Shown: positions 15,765 through 24,213, counted from the first letter of the stretch. The stretch: DNA of 27,122 bases from Prolixibacteraceae bacterium (GCA_017998095.1 JAGODU010000041.1:1-27122); one strand, 5' to 3'. Translations and numbers: made by a program. The notes: a model not told the origin generated them from the letters alone.

Positions 15765-17096
15765 ATGAAGACTTCTCTCTTTTACCGTAAACTTGTACAT
15801 TATTTTGATCTTCAGCATCAACTGGATGATTTTGATGTTATTCACGAAAGTATTGTTAAAGATGTAGTATTCAAAGGTACAAACCTTTGGATATTGGTGT
15901 TTGCCATTATTATTGCAAGTGTTGGTTTGAACATGAACTCGACAGCAGTGATAATAGGTGCCATGCTAATTTCTCCCCTGATGGGACCTATAAATGGTAT
16001 GGGATATAGTCTGGCGACTTATAATTTCGACCTTTTCAGAAAATCTATAAAGAACTTTTCCTTTGCTGTATTAGCAGGATTGGTTGCCTCTACCATGTAT
16101 TTTATTGTAAGCCCTATTTCAACTGCTCATTCTGAACTTCTTGCAAGAACCAGCCCTACTATTTATGATGTTCTCATTGCTTTCTTTGGAGGAATGGCCG
16201 GGATTGTAGCCATTAGCAGCCGATTGAAAGGAAATGTTATTCCGGGTGTAGCAATTGCAACTGCTCTTATGCCTCCCTTGTGTACAGCAGGTTATGGACT
16301 TGCAACCGGACAAATGTCATTCTTTTTTGGTGCGATTTTCCTTTTTACAATAAACACTGTTTTTATTGCAATATCTTCAGTGGTAGTGTCTCAATTATTG
16401 AAATTCCCTATCAGAACAAACTTGCCGGCGAAGGAAAAGAAAAGAATCAACAGGATCATTTCTTTTGTAATCAGCTTGATTTTACTGCCCAGTATTTATT
16501 TCGGGTATTTGCTTGTTCAAAAAGAAAACTTTAATGACAGGGCAAACAGATATGTGTCCAATGTAAATTATATTGAAGGTAACTATTTGCTTGATAGTAA
16601 AATAGACAATGATAAGAAAATTATTACTTTAATCTATGGCGGACTCCCGATGAAGGATGAACAGCGTAATGAAATAGTTAAAAAATCGTTGGATTTTAAA
16701 CTTAAAGGGTCTACAATCGATATTAAACAAGGAATAAATATTGGAGAACTTGACAAAAAAACTTCAGAGATTATGTTGATGAAAGATGAGTTGAATAAAA
16801 TTTCACTTCAACTGAAGGAAAAAGAAAAACAACTTGATAGTATCAATGACACTAAGCGACTTGGCCGAACGTTGTTGAAGGAAATAAAAGCAATATATCC
16901 TCAGATATTGAGCTGCGGCTTTGCTGAGACTAGTGCTTATGATTCAAAATCTGATGTTTTTGATGATAAGAAAATTATAATATTCGGTCTGAGAACCAGT
17001 AATTTGAATTCTTCTGAGAAAAAGAAAATTGAAGATTGGCTGAGCACAAGACTTGAAAGCGATAATATTTCAGTTTATTATGAAAGGGCAGATTGA
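15765..17096 (+). CDS. DUF389 family membrane protein
   Basis: A 443-residue protein. Residues about 45-245 contain roughly six transmembrane helices with family hallmarks: NMNSTAVIIGAMLISPLMGPINGMGYSLA, FFGGMAGIVAISSR and GVAIATALMPPLCTAGYGLATG. The N-terminal 45 residues are polar. After the membrane domain comes a long soluble region (about 250-443) that includes a predicted coiled coil (LKEKEKQLDSINDTK), usual for Bacteroidota members. DUF389 proteins are widespread and of unknown function; a transport or sensing role is only a guess. The gene is 48 bp after the DapB-like gene and 23 bp before the ATG chosen for the acetyltransferase gene, so co-transcription is likely. Confidence 0.9.
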   Translation: MKTSLFYRKLVHYFDLQHQLDDFDVIHESIVKDVVFKGTNLWILVFAIIIASVGLNMNSTAVIIGAMLISPLMGPINGMGYSLATYNFDLFRKSIKNFSFAVLAGLVASTMYFIVSPISTAHSELLARTSPTIYDVLIAFFGGMAGIVAISSRLKGNVIPGVAIATALMPPLCTAGYGLATGQMSFFFGAIFLFTINTVFIAISSVVVSQLLKFPIRTNLPAKEKKRINRIISFVISLILLPSIYFGYLLVQKENFNDRANRYVSNVNYIEGNYLLDSKIDNDKKIITLIYGGLPMKDEQRNEIVKKSLDFKLKGSTIDIKQGINIGELDKKTSEIMLMKDELNKISLQLKEKEKQLDSINDTKRLGRTLLKEIKAIYPQILSCGFAETSAYDSKSDVFDDKKIIIFGLRTSNLNSSEKKKIEDWLSTRLESDNISVYYERAD

Positions 17097-17119
17097 TTTT
17101 AAATCCTCCGAACCTGATT

Positions 17120-17620
17120 ATGGGAAATAATAAAATGCCAGTTATTATAAGAGAGATCAGCGAATCAGAGATTTACTTTCTTGATGATATGCTTTATCAG
17201 GCTATCTTTATTCCGGAAGGAATAAGAAAACTACCCAGAGAAATAATTTATAATCCGGAATTACATCACTACATAAAAGACTTTGGAAGAAGCGATGATT
17301 ACTGCCTTGTTGCTGAATCAGATGGTGTTCTTATCGGGGCAATTTGGTCAAGAATATTTTCTCCTTATGCAAAAAGTTATGGCTGGGTGGATGAAAATAC
17401 TCCGGAAATAAGTATGGCTGTTGATGAAAAATACAGGAACAACGGAGTGGGAGCTAAACTGCTTGAAGCCATGATTGAAAAACTTAAAGAGATTGGTTAT
17501 GAGAAGGTTTCGTTAAGTGTAGATACTGTAAATTTTGCTTATTCGTTATATAAAAAGTTTGGGTTTGTTGATTATGAGCTGACGGATAAATCTTCTGTAA
17601 TGATTAAAAAACTAAAATAA
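17120..17620 (+). CDS. GNAT family N-acetyltransferase
   Basis: A 166-residue protein from the ATG at 17120. The frame opens at a TTG at 17093 overlapping the DUF389 stop, and another ATG lies at 17135 (MPVIIREI), which could equally be the real start. The acetyl-CoA loop is RNNGVGAKLLEAM, matching the R/Q-x-x-G-x-G/A motif. The fold ends with VSLSVDTVNFAYSLYKKFGFVDYE, the C-terminal alpha4/beta6 element that carries the usual Asn and Tyr. The substrate cannot be read from sequence. The gene sits 6 bp before the SDR gene, so the two are very probably co-translated. Confidence 0.88.
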   Translation: MGNNKMPVIIREISESEIYFLDDMLYQAIFIPEGIRKLPREIIYNPELHHYIKDFGRSDDYCLVAESDGVLIGAIWSRIFSPYAKSYGWVDENTPEISMAVDEKYRNNGVGAKLLEAMIEKLKEIGYEKVSLSVDTVNFAYSLYKKFGFVDYELTDKSSVMIKKLK

Positions 17621-17626
17621 CTAAAT

Positions 17627-18559
17627 ATGAAGATTTTTGTAATTGGTGGTACCGGACTGGTAGGCAGCTACTTGCTACCGGAACTAATTAAAAGGGGAGA
17701 TGAAGTTTATGCTTTAACCCGCTCAGGAAGTAAAACTGAAAAATTGAATAACACAGGAGTTGTGCCCGTCGTTGGTGATATCAGGAAGCCGGAATCTTTT
17801 GTTTCAGTCTTGCCCGAAAAGCTTGATATGATTGTATTGCTGGCTATGCCTCAGGTGGTTCCGGGAAAGAGGATGACTAAAAAGAAAAAGGAAGAGTTGA
17901 CTGAAGATACCAATGCTTTTTTCAGAAATTCAATGAATTTGGCTATTGAGTATGATATCCCAATAATTCTGCCGGGAGGAACAAGCTTTAAAACAACGGG
18001 TGATCAAATTGCTGATGAGACCTGGCCGGTATTAAGGGAAGGACTTGTTGAGATAGGTGCCGACACTGATGTGATGGTCAGTGAAGCTTTTAAAACAGGT
18101 AAACCAAAAGCTTCCCAGCTGATGTATGGTAAAATATACGGAAATGGAGGAATGTTTCTTTTTCAATATAATATGATTGAAAAGGGAAGGGGTGGTATAA
18201 TTGGCAAGGGAGATAACTGTATTCCAAATATTTATGCAGGAGATATTGCTTCAGCAATTATAAAGATTATTGAAAAACAACCATGGGGGGAGAGATTTCT
18301 TATTTGCGATGACACTCCGGTAGCTCAAGCTGATTTTGTTACATATATGGCTGATATAATGGGCAAAAAGAAACCCGGGCATGTGCCTTTATTCATTCTT
18401 AAACTTGTGATTGGAAATGAATTTTTAAGCATCATTCAGATGAATTGTAAAGTATCTAATGAAAAGGCAAAAAGGATTTTAGGATGGAAGCCTGTTTTCC
18501 CGTCTTATAGAGAAGGACTAAAAGCTGTAGTTGAGGAAATAAAAGCATCTAAAAAATAG
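17627..18559 (+). CDS. NAD(P)-binding atypical SDR / epimerase family protein
   Basis: A 310-residue protein with an N-terminal Rossmann loop (VIGGTGLVGSYL) followed by an acidic/basic strand region (VYALTRSGS), as in extended or atypical SDRs. The middle contains VVGDIRKPES and MIVLLAMPQVV. The region around LMYGKIYGNGGMF corresponds to the usual P-G-x-x-Y-G-P-G segment, and IPNIYAGDIASAI to the V-H-V-D-D-x-A helix. A canonical YxxxK catalytic pair is not evident, so it may be a regulator-like or non-standard SDR. It ends with AKRILGWKPVFPSYREGL, the typical epimerase tail. It is the last gene of the group that starts at 14964. The substrate is unknown. Confidence 0.85.
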   Translation: MKIFVIGGTGLVGSYLLPELIKRGDEVYALTRSGSKTEKLNNTGVVPVVGDIRKPESFVSVLPEKLDMIVLLAMPQVVPGKRMTKKKKEELTEDTNAFFRNSMNLAIEYDIPIILPGGTSFKTTGDQIADETWPVLREGLVEIGADTDVMVSEAFKTGKPKASQLMYGKIYGNGGMFLFQYNMIEKGRGGIIGKGDNCIPNIYAGDIASAIIKIIEKQPWGERFLICDDTPVAQADFVTYMADIMGKKKPGHVPLFILKLVIGNEFLSIIQMNCKVSNEKAKRILGWKPVFPSYREGLKAVVEEIKASKK

Positions 18560-18573
18560 TTAAATTTATTATT

Positions 18574-18581
18574 TATTTTTG
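18574..18581 (+). promoter_or_regulatory. Candidate Bacteroidota -7 promoter box
   Basis: TATTTTTG matches the TAnnTTTG -7 consensus known for Bacteroidota sigma factors and lies 42 nt before the ATG of the lipoprotein gene. No good -33 TTG box is visible upstream, so this is tentative. Confidence 0.35.
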
Positions 18582-18623
18582 GTATGGATTTTGCCTTACA
18601 TTACATAACTAAAAAATACTACA

Positions 18624-19697
18624 ATGAAAAAGTTAATGTTTATATCGACCATCGTACTTTTTGGATTATTATTCAGCAGGTGTACGATTTATGATTACAG
18701 TACCTATCCTGTAAGCGAAAGTTACGAAAACCCATACTGGGCTCCCGATTACAATACCGGAACAAGATATTACTATCTTCCTGACATTGAAACATATTAC
18801 GATCTGTCAAGCAGGGAATTTATATATCTGCAAAATGGTCATTGGAGCTACTCTCCGGTACTGCCTCCTTATTATTCTGATTTTTATCTTGACGACTGTT
18901 ATGTAGTAGTAGTAAGCTATAATACTTATCAGCCATGGATGCATCATCAATATTACGTATCACATTATCCAAGATATTACTATCGTGATTATTACGACAG
19001 AAGCAATATCCCTTTTGTAAGAGGTTATAATGAAAACAGCCGCAGCGCTATTTACTGGAAAGAAAGTGAAAGGCATAGAGCCAGAGAATGGAACGATGAA
19101 TACATTCATAAAGACAGAGGTTTCAAATATGGACAAGAAGATAAAAAGCAACAGGAACATTGGTATAATGAAGGGAACAAGCCATACAGAGATAATAATA
19201 AAAGCGATTACGGCAAAAATGAAAATCCTCCTGTTGAAAATAGAAACACAGGTACTAGAACTACCAATGTAGATGCTAATGACAGAGCACCTCAGCCTTA
19301 TCAGGGCAATACCGGAAATGTTCCTGAAAAGTCGGTTGAAAACAAGAATGTTGAAAGGCCACAATCAGGGAGCACAGGTTCAAGGAGAACAGTAACTGAT
19401 AACAATGATGACAAGGGTAAGGTAGTAACTCCTGCAACTCCTGCAGTACCTGCTGCAAATACTCAGCCTACAAATTATTACGGAAAGACTATAGGTCAGC
19501 CGGTTAAGGTAGAACGGAGAATGTCAGCACCGGCCGGGAATGTTTCAAAAAATGTAAGTCCTGCTAAACCGGCTGAACCTACACGTACGAGGACAACAAA
19601 TTCAGGTGGAGGAACAACAACAGCACCGGCTAAGAGTGACAATACAAAAAGCAGCGTTAAAACTCCGGAAGTAAAGAGTCCTTCAAGAAGGCAATGA
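18624..19697 (+). CDS. Low-complexity Tyr-rich lipoprotein, unknown function
   Basis: A 357-residue predicted lipoprotein (signal MKKLMFISTIVLFGLLFSRC, Cys at 20). The first mature third is extraordinarily rich in Tyr, with Ser, Pro and His (for example TYPVSESYENPYW, NTGTRYYYLP, HHQYYVSHYPRYYYRDYYDR). The middle is charged and hydrophilic. The last half is a disordered Asn/Thr/Pro/Ala-rich tail with repeated TRTTN-like phrases (TGTRTTN, TRTRTTN) and ends in a basic RRQ. There is no recognisable enzyme domain. The composition suits an extended surface or cell-wall-associated protein. It is a monocistronic unit by its neighbours: it starts 64 bp after the SDR gene and ends before a strong terminator. 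Function unknown. Confidence 0.75.
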   Translation: MKKLMFISTIVLFGLLFSRCTIYDYSTYPVSESYENPYWAPDYNTGTRYYYLPDIETYYDLSSREFIYLQNGHWSYSPVLPPYYSDFYLDDCYVVVVSYNTYQPWMHHQYYVSHYPRYYYRDYYDRSNIPFVRGYNENSRSAIYWKESERHRAREWNDEYIHKDRGFKYGQEDKKQQEHWYNEGNKPYRDNNKSDYGKNENPPVENRNTGTRTTNVDANDRAPQPYQGNTGNVPEKSVENKNVERPQSGSTGSRRTVTDNNDDKGKVVTPATPAVPAANTQPTNYYGKTIGQPVKVERRMSAPAGNVSKNVSPAKPAEPTRTRTTNSGGGTTTAPAKSDNTKSSVKTPEVKSPSRRQ

Positions 19698-19719
19698 ATA
19701 ATTTTTAATATAACTTGTC

Positions 19720-19743
19720 ATAATCTTTGATTTTCAAGATTAT
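19720..19743 (+). other. Small hairpin before the terminator
   Basis: An 8-bp perfect stem (ATAATCTT at 19720-19727 with AAGATTAT at 19736-19743) encloses an 8-nt loop. It lies directly upstream of the intrinsic terminator and may stabilise the 3' end of the transcript. Confidence 0.5.
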
Positions 19744-19749
19744 TGCTTT

Positions 19750-19794
19750 AACTTCTGATAAAATTTTGAAAGGATTTTATCAGAAGTTTTTTTT
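19750..19794 (+). terminator. Strong intrinsic terminator after the lipoprotein gene
   Basis: A 14-bp perfect stem (19750-19763 with 19775-19788, AACTTCTGATAAAA against TTTTATCAGAAGTT) has an 11-nt loop and is followed by a T8 run at 19787-19794. It lies 53 bp after the stop codon of the lipoprotein gene and should end its transcript. Confidence 0.88.
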
Positions 19795-19820
19795 GGCAGA
19801 ACTTGTTGGAAGGGATTTAT

Positions 19821-19930
19821 CGTCATTGCGAACGAAGTGAAGCAATCTTTTCTTTTAGTGGACAGATTGCCACGCTGCGCTCGCAATGACGATACTTTCA
19901 ACTGATTGCCATGCTAAGCTAGCAATGACG
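19821..19930. repeat. Imperfect palindromic intergenic repeat with an extra half copy
   Basis: A left arm (19821-19848, starting CGTCATTGCGA) and a right arm (19864-19891, ending TCGCAATGACG) form an imperfect 28-bp inverted repeat around a 15-nt centre. A third related arm, in the same orientation as the right one, occupies 19904-19930 (GATTGCCATGC...AGCAATGACG). GTCATTGCGA...GCAATCT palindromes of this kind are known as dispersed intergenic repeats in several bacterial phyla. Its GC content is higher than the surroundings. It ends 27 bp before the decayed eut gene. It is a probable non-autonomous REP/MITE-like element. Confidence 0.85.
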
Positions 19931-19957
19931 ATATTTTGAATTTTTAAATCAAAACTT

Positions 19958-20844
19958 ATGGGCATTAATGACATTATTATTTATATCATGCTCTTTTTCA
20001 TGGTATTGGGAGCATTGGATAAAATATTCGGGAATAAATATAAGTTAGGAGAAAAATTTGATGAGGGTTTTATGGCAATGGGACCGCTGAGTATTGCAAT
20101 GCTTGGTGTAGTTTCGATAGCCCCGGTACTTGCTGATGTATTTGGTAAATTTGTAGTTCCTGTTTATGTTTTTCTTGGAGCAGATCCGGCATTTATCAGG
20201 AAGAACATGGAGACCTTATTTCTTAATGCACGAAAGGCTTTATATTCAGGAATTGAGCCTTCGGTAATTAAGGGAAGTTGCATAAAACCTGTTTCAGTTT
20301 CTACAAATTCTTCAGACCGGGATGATTATCTTGCTCATCCAACAACGGGAGAAACGATTTCAGGAGAATGTATTGGTGAAATAATTAATCTGAATTCAAA
20401 ATATAATTCAAAACCGAATATTCAGTTTGTTATTTCCGATGGTTTGAATGCTGATGCAGTTAGCGAACATTTGAAGCACATTTTGCCGCCGATAAGAAAA
20501 CATCTTATGCGAAACGGGAAAAAGGTAAGCCCATTTGAAATAGTACTTAAAAACGGCCGTGTAAGGGCAGGATATCATATTGGGCGATTGCTTCGGCCTG
20601 AAATGACAGTACATTTTATTGGAGAACGCCGGGAACAGGTTTAAACCAGTTATCTGCCTACATAACTTACGGGGAAGATTTATCAGGTAACCTGATTTTT
20701 GATTCTGAAATGGACCATTCACAAACTTCAGCTGTTTGTGGCATTCACCCTAAAGGAAAACCTTATAAAGCAGCAATTGAGGAAATAATTTCAGTTGTTT
20801 TAAGAGGAATTGAGCAAAAGTGTACAGGAGTGAAACTTCAGTAA
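19958..20844 (+). pseudogene. eutH-eutC chimeric remnant with frameshift
   Basis: Residues 1 to about 78 match the N terminus of the ethanolamine permease EutH: MGINDIIIYIMLFFMVLGALD, FDEGFMAMGPLSIAMLG and PVYVFLGADP. The permease then ends abruptly, where a full EutH has about 400 residues. After an unassigned stretch of about 40 residues, the same frame continues as the C-terminal half of the ethanolamine ammonia-lyase small subunit EutC: DDYLAHP, FVISDGLNADAVSEH and FIGER. The frame stops at 20642-20644 (REQV), but the next frame continues with GTGLNQLSAYITYGEDL and SAVCGIHPKGKPYKAA to a stop at 20842-20844. Adding one base at CGCCGGG (about 20626) gives the canonical GERPG. The picture is an internal deletion fusing two eut genes, plus a one-base loss. 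A working product is unlikely. Confidence 0.88.
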
Positions 20845-20846
20845 TC

Positions 20847-21734
20847 TTACTTTTTTCTTTTTCGCCATATCTGCCAGCTGTTGTAAATATTTTGCCAGAG
20901 AACATATAATGCCGGAACTACTGAAGAAAGTGGAGACATATAAGTTTGGGCCATCCAGATAGCAAGAACAGTGTTTTTTTGGCCGGACGACTGACCCCCT
21001 GCAACACTATCACCATATCTTTTGCCAATTATGCGACCAAATGCAAATTGAATAAAGCATATTACGGCTGATGTAATTGCCATGTAAATGAGTAATTTAA
21101 GTGCAGAGTTACCCATTTGAAAGATGAAGTCAATTGTTCTGCCGACTACTATTGTCAGACTAGCTGACCAAAGATAAAATGATATGTTTTTGTGTTTTTT
21201 AAAAGTGTCAGAAACATTCGGCAAATACCTTTGAGTAACTATTGCCATTACTAAAGGAATGATTATCAGAGGAGCAACCTTCTTAAAAACAAGCCAGCTT
21301 GAATATAGAAAAGGGATATCGGATTGTGGGCCTGCCCATGAAAAATAAAGCGGAGAAACAAGAGTAACAGCAATATTGGAAAGCAAAATACTGGACACCA
21401 TCGTATTGATATTTGCCCCAAGCATTGCTGCTATCACCGGTGCTGATGTTGCTGTAGGTGAAACCATTATTACCAGAACACCTTGTGCAATAGTCTCATC
21501 AAAAGGTTTAATGATATAATAAACACAAATACTTATGAGGATTTGAAAGATTAAAACCCAGATATGCAGCATTGAGATTCGGATTTTCTTTATATCTATA
21601 CTGCACAAAGTGAAGTATAACATGAAGAATACTAGCCATGGAACAAGACTGCCTAATTTACCGAAGAAGCTATGGAACAGGAGTCCCAATAAAATTGCAA
21701 TCGGTAAAACAAAATCCTTTAGTTTCTGAACCAT
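20847..21734 (-). CDS. BASS-family (bile acid:sodium symporter-like) transporter
   Basis: A 295-residue membrane protein with about nine or ten hydrophobic helices and few charged loops. The signatures are VLVIMVSPTATSAPVIAAMLGAN (about residues 87-109), the discontinuous-helix region of BASS proteins, and GGQSSGQKNTVLAIWMAQTY (244-263), the second crossover-type motif. The family includes sodium-coupled bile acid, pyruvate and other organic anion carriers and relatives of the arsenite exporter ACR3; the substrate here is not readable. The gene is convergent with the eut remnant, leaving 2 bp between stop codons. It is divergent from the M48 gene across 114 bp that holds candidate promoters for both. 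Confidence 0.85.
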   Translation of the reverse strand: MVQKLKDFVLPIAILLGLLFHSFFGKLGSLVPWLVFFMLYFTLCSIDIKKIRISMLHIWVLIFQILISICVYYIIKPFDETIAQGVLVIMVSPTATSAPVIAAMLGANINTMVSSILLSNIAVTLVSPLYFSWAGPQSDIPFLYSSWLVFKKVAPLIIIPLVMAIVTQRYLPNVSDTFKKHKNISFYLWSASLTIVVGRTIDFIFQMGNSALKLLIYMAITSAVICFIQFAFGRIIGKRYGDSVAGGQSSGQKNTVLAIWMAQTYMSPLSSVVPALYVLWQNIYNSWQIWRKRKK

Positions 21735-21757
21735 TAATTTGGAAATAAATTAATATT

Positions 21758-21765
21758 CAAAAATA
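21758..21765 (-). promoter_or_regulatory. Candidate -7 promoter box for the BASS transporter gene
   Basis: On the minus strand this reads TATTTTTG, matching the Bacteroidota TAnnTTTG -7 consensus, 23 nt before the transporter start codon. No clear -33 box was found. Confidence 0.35.
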
Positions 21766-21805
21766 TAAAAAGGGTTTAATTATTTCCTGTAAAAACATTT
21801 CTGAT

Positions 21806-21813
21806 TACATTTG
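21806..21813 (+). promoter_or_regulatory. Candidate -7 promoter box for the M48 peptidase gene
   Basis: TACATTTG matches TAnnTTTG exactly at its fixed positions and lies 35 nt before the ATG at 21849. It is in the divergent region shared with the transporter. The -33 element is not convincing. Confidence 0.42.
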
Positions 21814-21848
21814 ATAAGTAAACCTTAATAAACAAATAAATCCGGAAT

Positions 21849-23090
21849 ATGAATACTGAAAAAATAAGAATAGATCTTGAAGTAAAGCTTGAGGATGAAC
21901 TTTACAAACTACTTGAAGGAGAGATTATTGAATCAGTCTTAAAGGAAGCTGATTTTGAACCTGAACAGAATATCTGGAAAAACATACTTGAAGGGCATAG
22001 CTTTAAGGTTACCCCTGAAATGGCACCTTCACTTTACAATTTATTTACTGATGTCAAGAATACACTTAAATATGAGAAGGAAATCGATTTCTATGTAACT
22101 AATGACCCTTCGCTTAATGCATTTGCTATTCCAAGAAGTATAGAAACAAACAACGATATAGTAAATGTCAATTCAGGGATGATATCAATGCTTGATAATG
22201 ATGAGCTTAGGTTTGTAGTAGGCCATGAAATCGGGCATTTAATCAGCAGATATGCAAGAATAAATAAACTTTTGAATTTTGTTTTCCCGGAAGAAGTTGA
22301 GATGCCGCTTATTTTAAAACATAAGATTGACTTATGGATGAAGCTTTCAGAATTAACAGCCGACAGGTTTGGATATATTGCCAGCCCCAACCTGGAAAAA
22401 TGTGTTTCAGCCTTCTTTAAAATGGCTTCAGGACTTGATACGGGAAGAATAAATTTTGATTATAAGGCATACCTTGTTGACAATGAAAAGATACTGGAAT
22501 ACTTTTCACACAACGAGTGTAATTTATTGTCACATCCGGTTAATCCATTAAGAATTAAGTCTATCGAATTGCTGAGTGCTTCAAAATTGTATAATCAGAT
22601 TTCAACATATGCAGAAATTACTGATGATGAGGAGTTGAAGAAAAATATGGAAAAACTGGTTGAAGTATTGTTAACCCTAAGTTCATCTGAACTTGATTAT
22701 CACAGAAAATATTTTCTGGCAACAGGGGGACTTATAATGGCTTCTATTGATAAGGAAATATCTGAAGGGGAAATGGAAACAATTGTAGAAAGCTTAAGCG
22801 GGTTTACTGTTTTCCCAAGAGAATTTCTGTCGGGAATAATTGCCGGGAAACAAATAAATGAGATATTTCAGAAATCGGTTGAGGAAATATTGAAGGGTAA
22901 TCCTTTGGAAAGGAATGTTTTATTGCAATACCTTGTTAATCTGGCTATTTCAGACAATAAGATTTCCAATAATGAAATAGAGCAGATATATCAGATAGGA
23001 GAGAATTATTTTAGCATGTCGAAAAGGGAGATAGCACAGATTATTGCCGGAGTAATACAGGGAAGGTTTATGCCGAATCTTTACCTTTGA
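21849..23090 (+). CDS. M48-like metallopeptidase with C-terminal TerB-like domain
   Basis: A 413-residue protein without a signal peptide or obvious membrane helix. The zinc motif is His126-Glu-Ile-Gly-His130 (VGHEIGHL). The third ligand is Glu168 in SELTADRFGY, the ExxAD pattern of M48 peptidases. Upstream lies VTNDPSLNAFAIP, the usual M48 substrate-cleft strand. The C-terminal part, from about residue 285, is helical and acidic with GGLIMASIDKEISEGEMETI and LAISDNKISNNEIEQIYQIGENY. These paired D-x-x-I-S/E repeats are typical of TerB-like domains. M48 enzymes are commonly membrane proteins (HtpX) or periplasmic (BepA/LoiP); this one appears soluble and cytoplasmic. The MBL-fold gene begins 15 bp downstream. 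Confidence 0.85.
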   Translation: MNTEKIRIDLEVKLEDELYKLLEGEIIESVLKEADFEPEQNIWKNILEGHSFKVTPEMAPSLYNLFTDVKNTLKYEKEIDFYVTNDPSLNAFAIPRSIETNNDIVNVNSGMISMLDNDELRFVVGHEIGHLISRYARINKLLNFVFPEEVEMPLILKHKIDLWMKLSELTADRFGYIASPNLEKCVSAFFKMASGLDTGRINFDYKAYLVDNEKILEYFSHNECNLLSHPVNPLRIKSIELLSASKLYNQISTYAEITDDEELKKNMEKLVEVLLTLSSSELDYHRKYFLATGGLIMASIDKEISEGEMETIVESLSGFTVFPREFLSGIIAGKQINEIFQKSVEEILKGNPLERNVLLQYLVNLAISDNKISNNEIEQIYQIGENYFSMSKREIAQIIAGVIQGRFMPNLYL

Positions 23091-23105
23091 AGCTTATCTC
23101 ACTGT

Positions 23106-24164
23106 ATGATAAAGCTATATAATTCAATAGAAGAATATCATTTACCGTTGGCTTCAGCCAACAGATTAAAGCCTGAACTCTATCTATTCAGGAGACTAGC
23201 ATTAATTCTGGTAGTCATTCTTTTCTCACTGATCCGTGTTTATTCACAAAAGCCTTTTGATTATACAGTTAGTACATCATCAGGAGAACTGAAAGTTACA
23301 GTATTAGGTCATTCTTCGGTAAAGCTTAATTGGGGAGAAACAGTAATATATGTTGATCCGTATCAAAAGACTTATGATTTTTCCCAATCAACGGCAGCAG
23401 ATATTATTTTAATAACCCATCAGGATGACGACCATTTTGATTATAATGCCATCAATAAAATAAAAAGTGACTCAACTTTAATTGTTTATACTCAATCGTG
23501 TTTTGATAAAAAAGCCTTTTCAGGGACAGACACAATAATGGGAAACGGCGATTCGATATTTGTTTCAGGGATTGGTATTAATGCAGTTCCTGCATATAAT
23601 ATCGTTAATTCAAAGCATGTAAAAGGGGTAGGCAACGGCTATATTTTAACTTTTGGTGGCAAGAGGGTATATTTGGCAGGGGACACAGAGATAGTGCCTG
23701 AAATGGCAGAAATAAAGGATATAGCAATAGCTTTCTTTGGTTACAGCACATTAAACATGACCACAAGCATGTTTATTGAAGCAGCCAATATGATAAAACC
23801 TGAAATTGTTATTCCATATCATTACGACAATAAAGATATTTCAGGATTGATTAAAGAATTTGAAGATATGACAGATATTAAGATACTTACAGGAAGTGAA
23901 AACCATACAGGTAATTACGCTGTCCCTGAATTGTATGGGGAAAGTTATTTATTTCCCAATCCGGCAACAGACTTTTGTTTTGTTGTTTATAGACAAGAAG
24001 CTATTGGAACATTGAAAGTGTTTTCTTTGGATGGAAAACTAATTATGGAGAAAGAATTTGAACATGATATGCCTGTTGATATTTCCGGTTTAAAAAAAGG
24101 TTTATACATTGCGCTGGCAAAAACTGACAAGTTTAGCAAATCATTCAAACTAACAATTAACTAA
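23106..24164 (+). CDS. Secreted MBL-fold metal-dependent hydrolase with T9SS type-A sorting domain
   Basis: A 352-residue protein. A hydrophobic signal (residues about 28-47, LALILVVILFSLIRVYSQ) follows an unusually long polar start; no other ATG lies between, so the start is uncertain. The body is an UlaG-like metallo-beta-lactamase fold with VTVLGHSSVKLNWGETVIYVDPY, the metal motif THQDDDHFD (His105, Asp109, His110), YLAGDTEIVPEM and IPYHYDN. From about LFPNPATDF onward the tail is a type-A sorting domain (KVFSLDGKLIMEKEF, ISGLKKGLYIALAKT). Export through the Sec system and then T9SS to the cell surface or medium is predicted. The substrate is unknown. It starts 15 bp after the M48 gene and is likely co-transcribed with it. 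Confidence 0.88.
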   Translation: MIKLYNSIEEYHLPLASANRLKPELYLFRRLALILVVILFSLIRVYSQKPFDYTVSTSSGELKVTVLGHSSVKLNWGETVIYVDPYQKTYDFSQSTAADIILITHQDDDHFDYNAINKIKSDSTLIVYTQSCFDKKAFSGTDTIMGNGDSIFVSGIGINAVPAYNIVNSKHVKGVGNGYILTFGGKRVYLAGDTEIVPEMAEIKDIAIAFFGYSTLNMTTSMFIEAANMIKPEIVIPYHYDNKDISGLIKEFEDMTDIKILTGSENHTGNYAVPELYGESYLFPNPATDFCFVVYRQEAIGTLKVFSLDGKLIMEKEFEHDMPVDISGLKKGLYIALAKTDKFSKSFKLTIN

Positions 24165-24213
24165 ACTAAACAACACGGTAATGGAAATATCCAATATCCA
24201 TTTTAAATAATAT

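Noticed and set aside
18960..19364. 134-codon minus-strand frame inside the lipoprotein gene
   Set aside because: It is an antisense shadow of the low-complexity Tyr/Asn-rich coding sequence. Its hydrophobicity arises from complementing those codons.
19821..19930. Repeated arms as a CRISPR array
   Set aside because: The arms are inverted, imperfect and irregularly spaced, and no cas gene is present.
23147..23162. GTTGGC/GCCAAC hairpin near the start of the MBL gene as a regulatory element
   Set aside because: Only 6 bp, inside the predicted coding region, and compatible with chance. It might matter if the true start is later.
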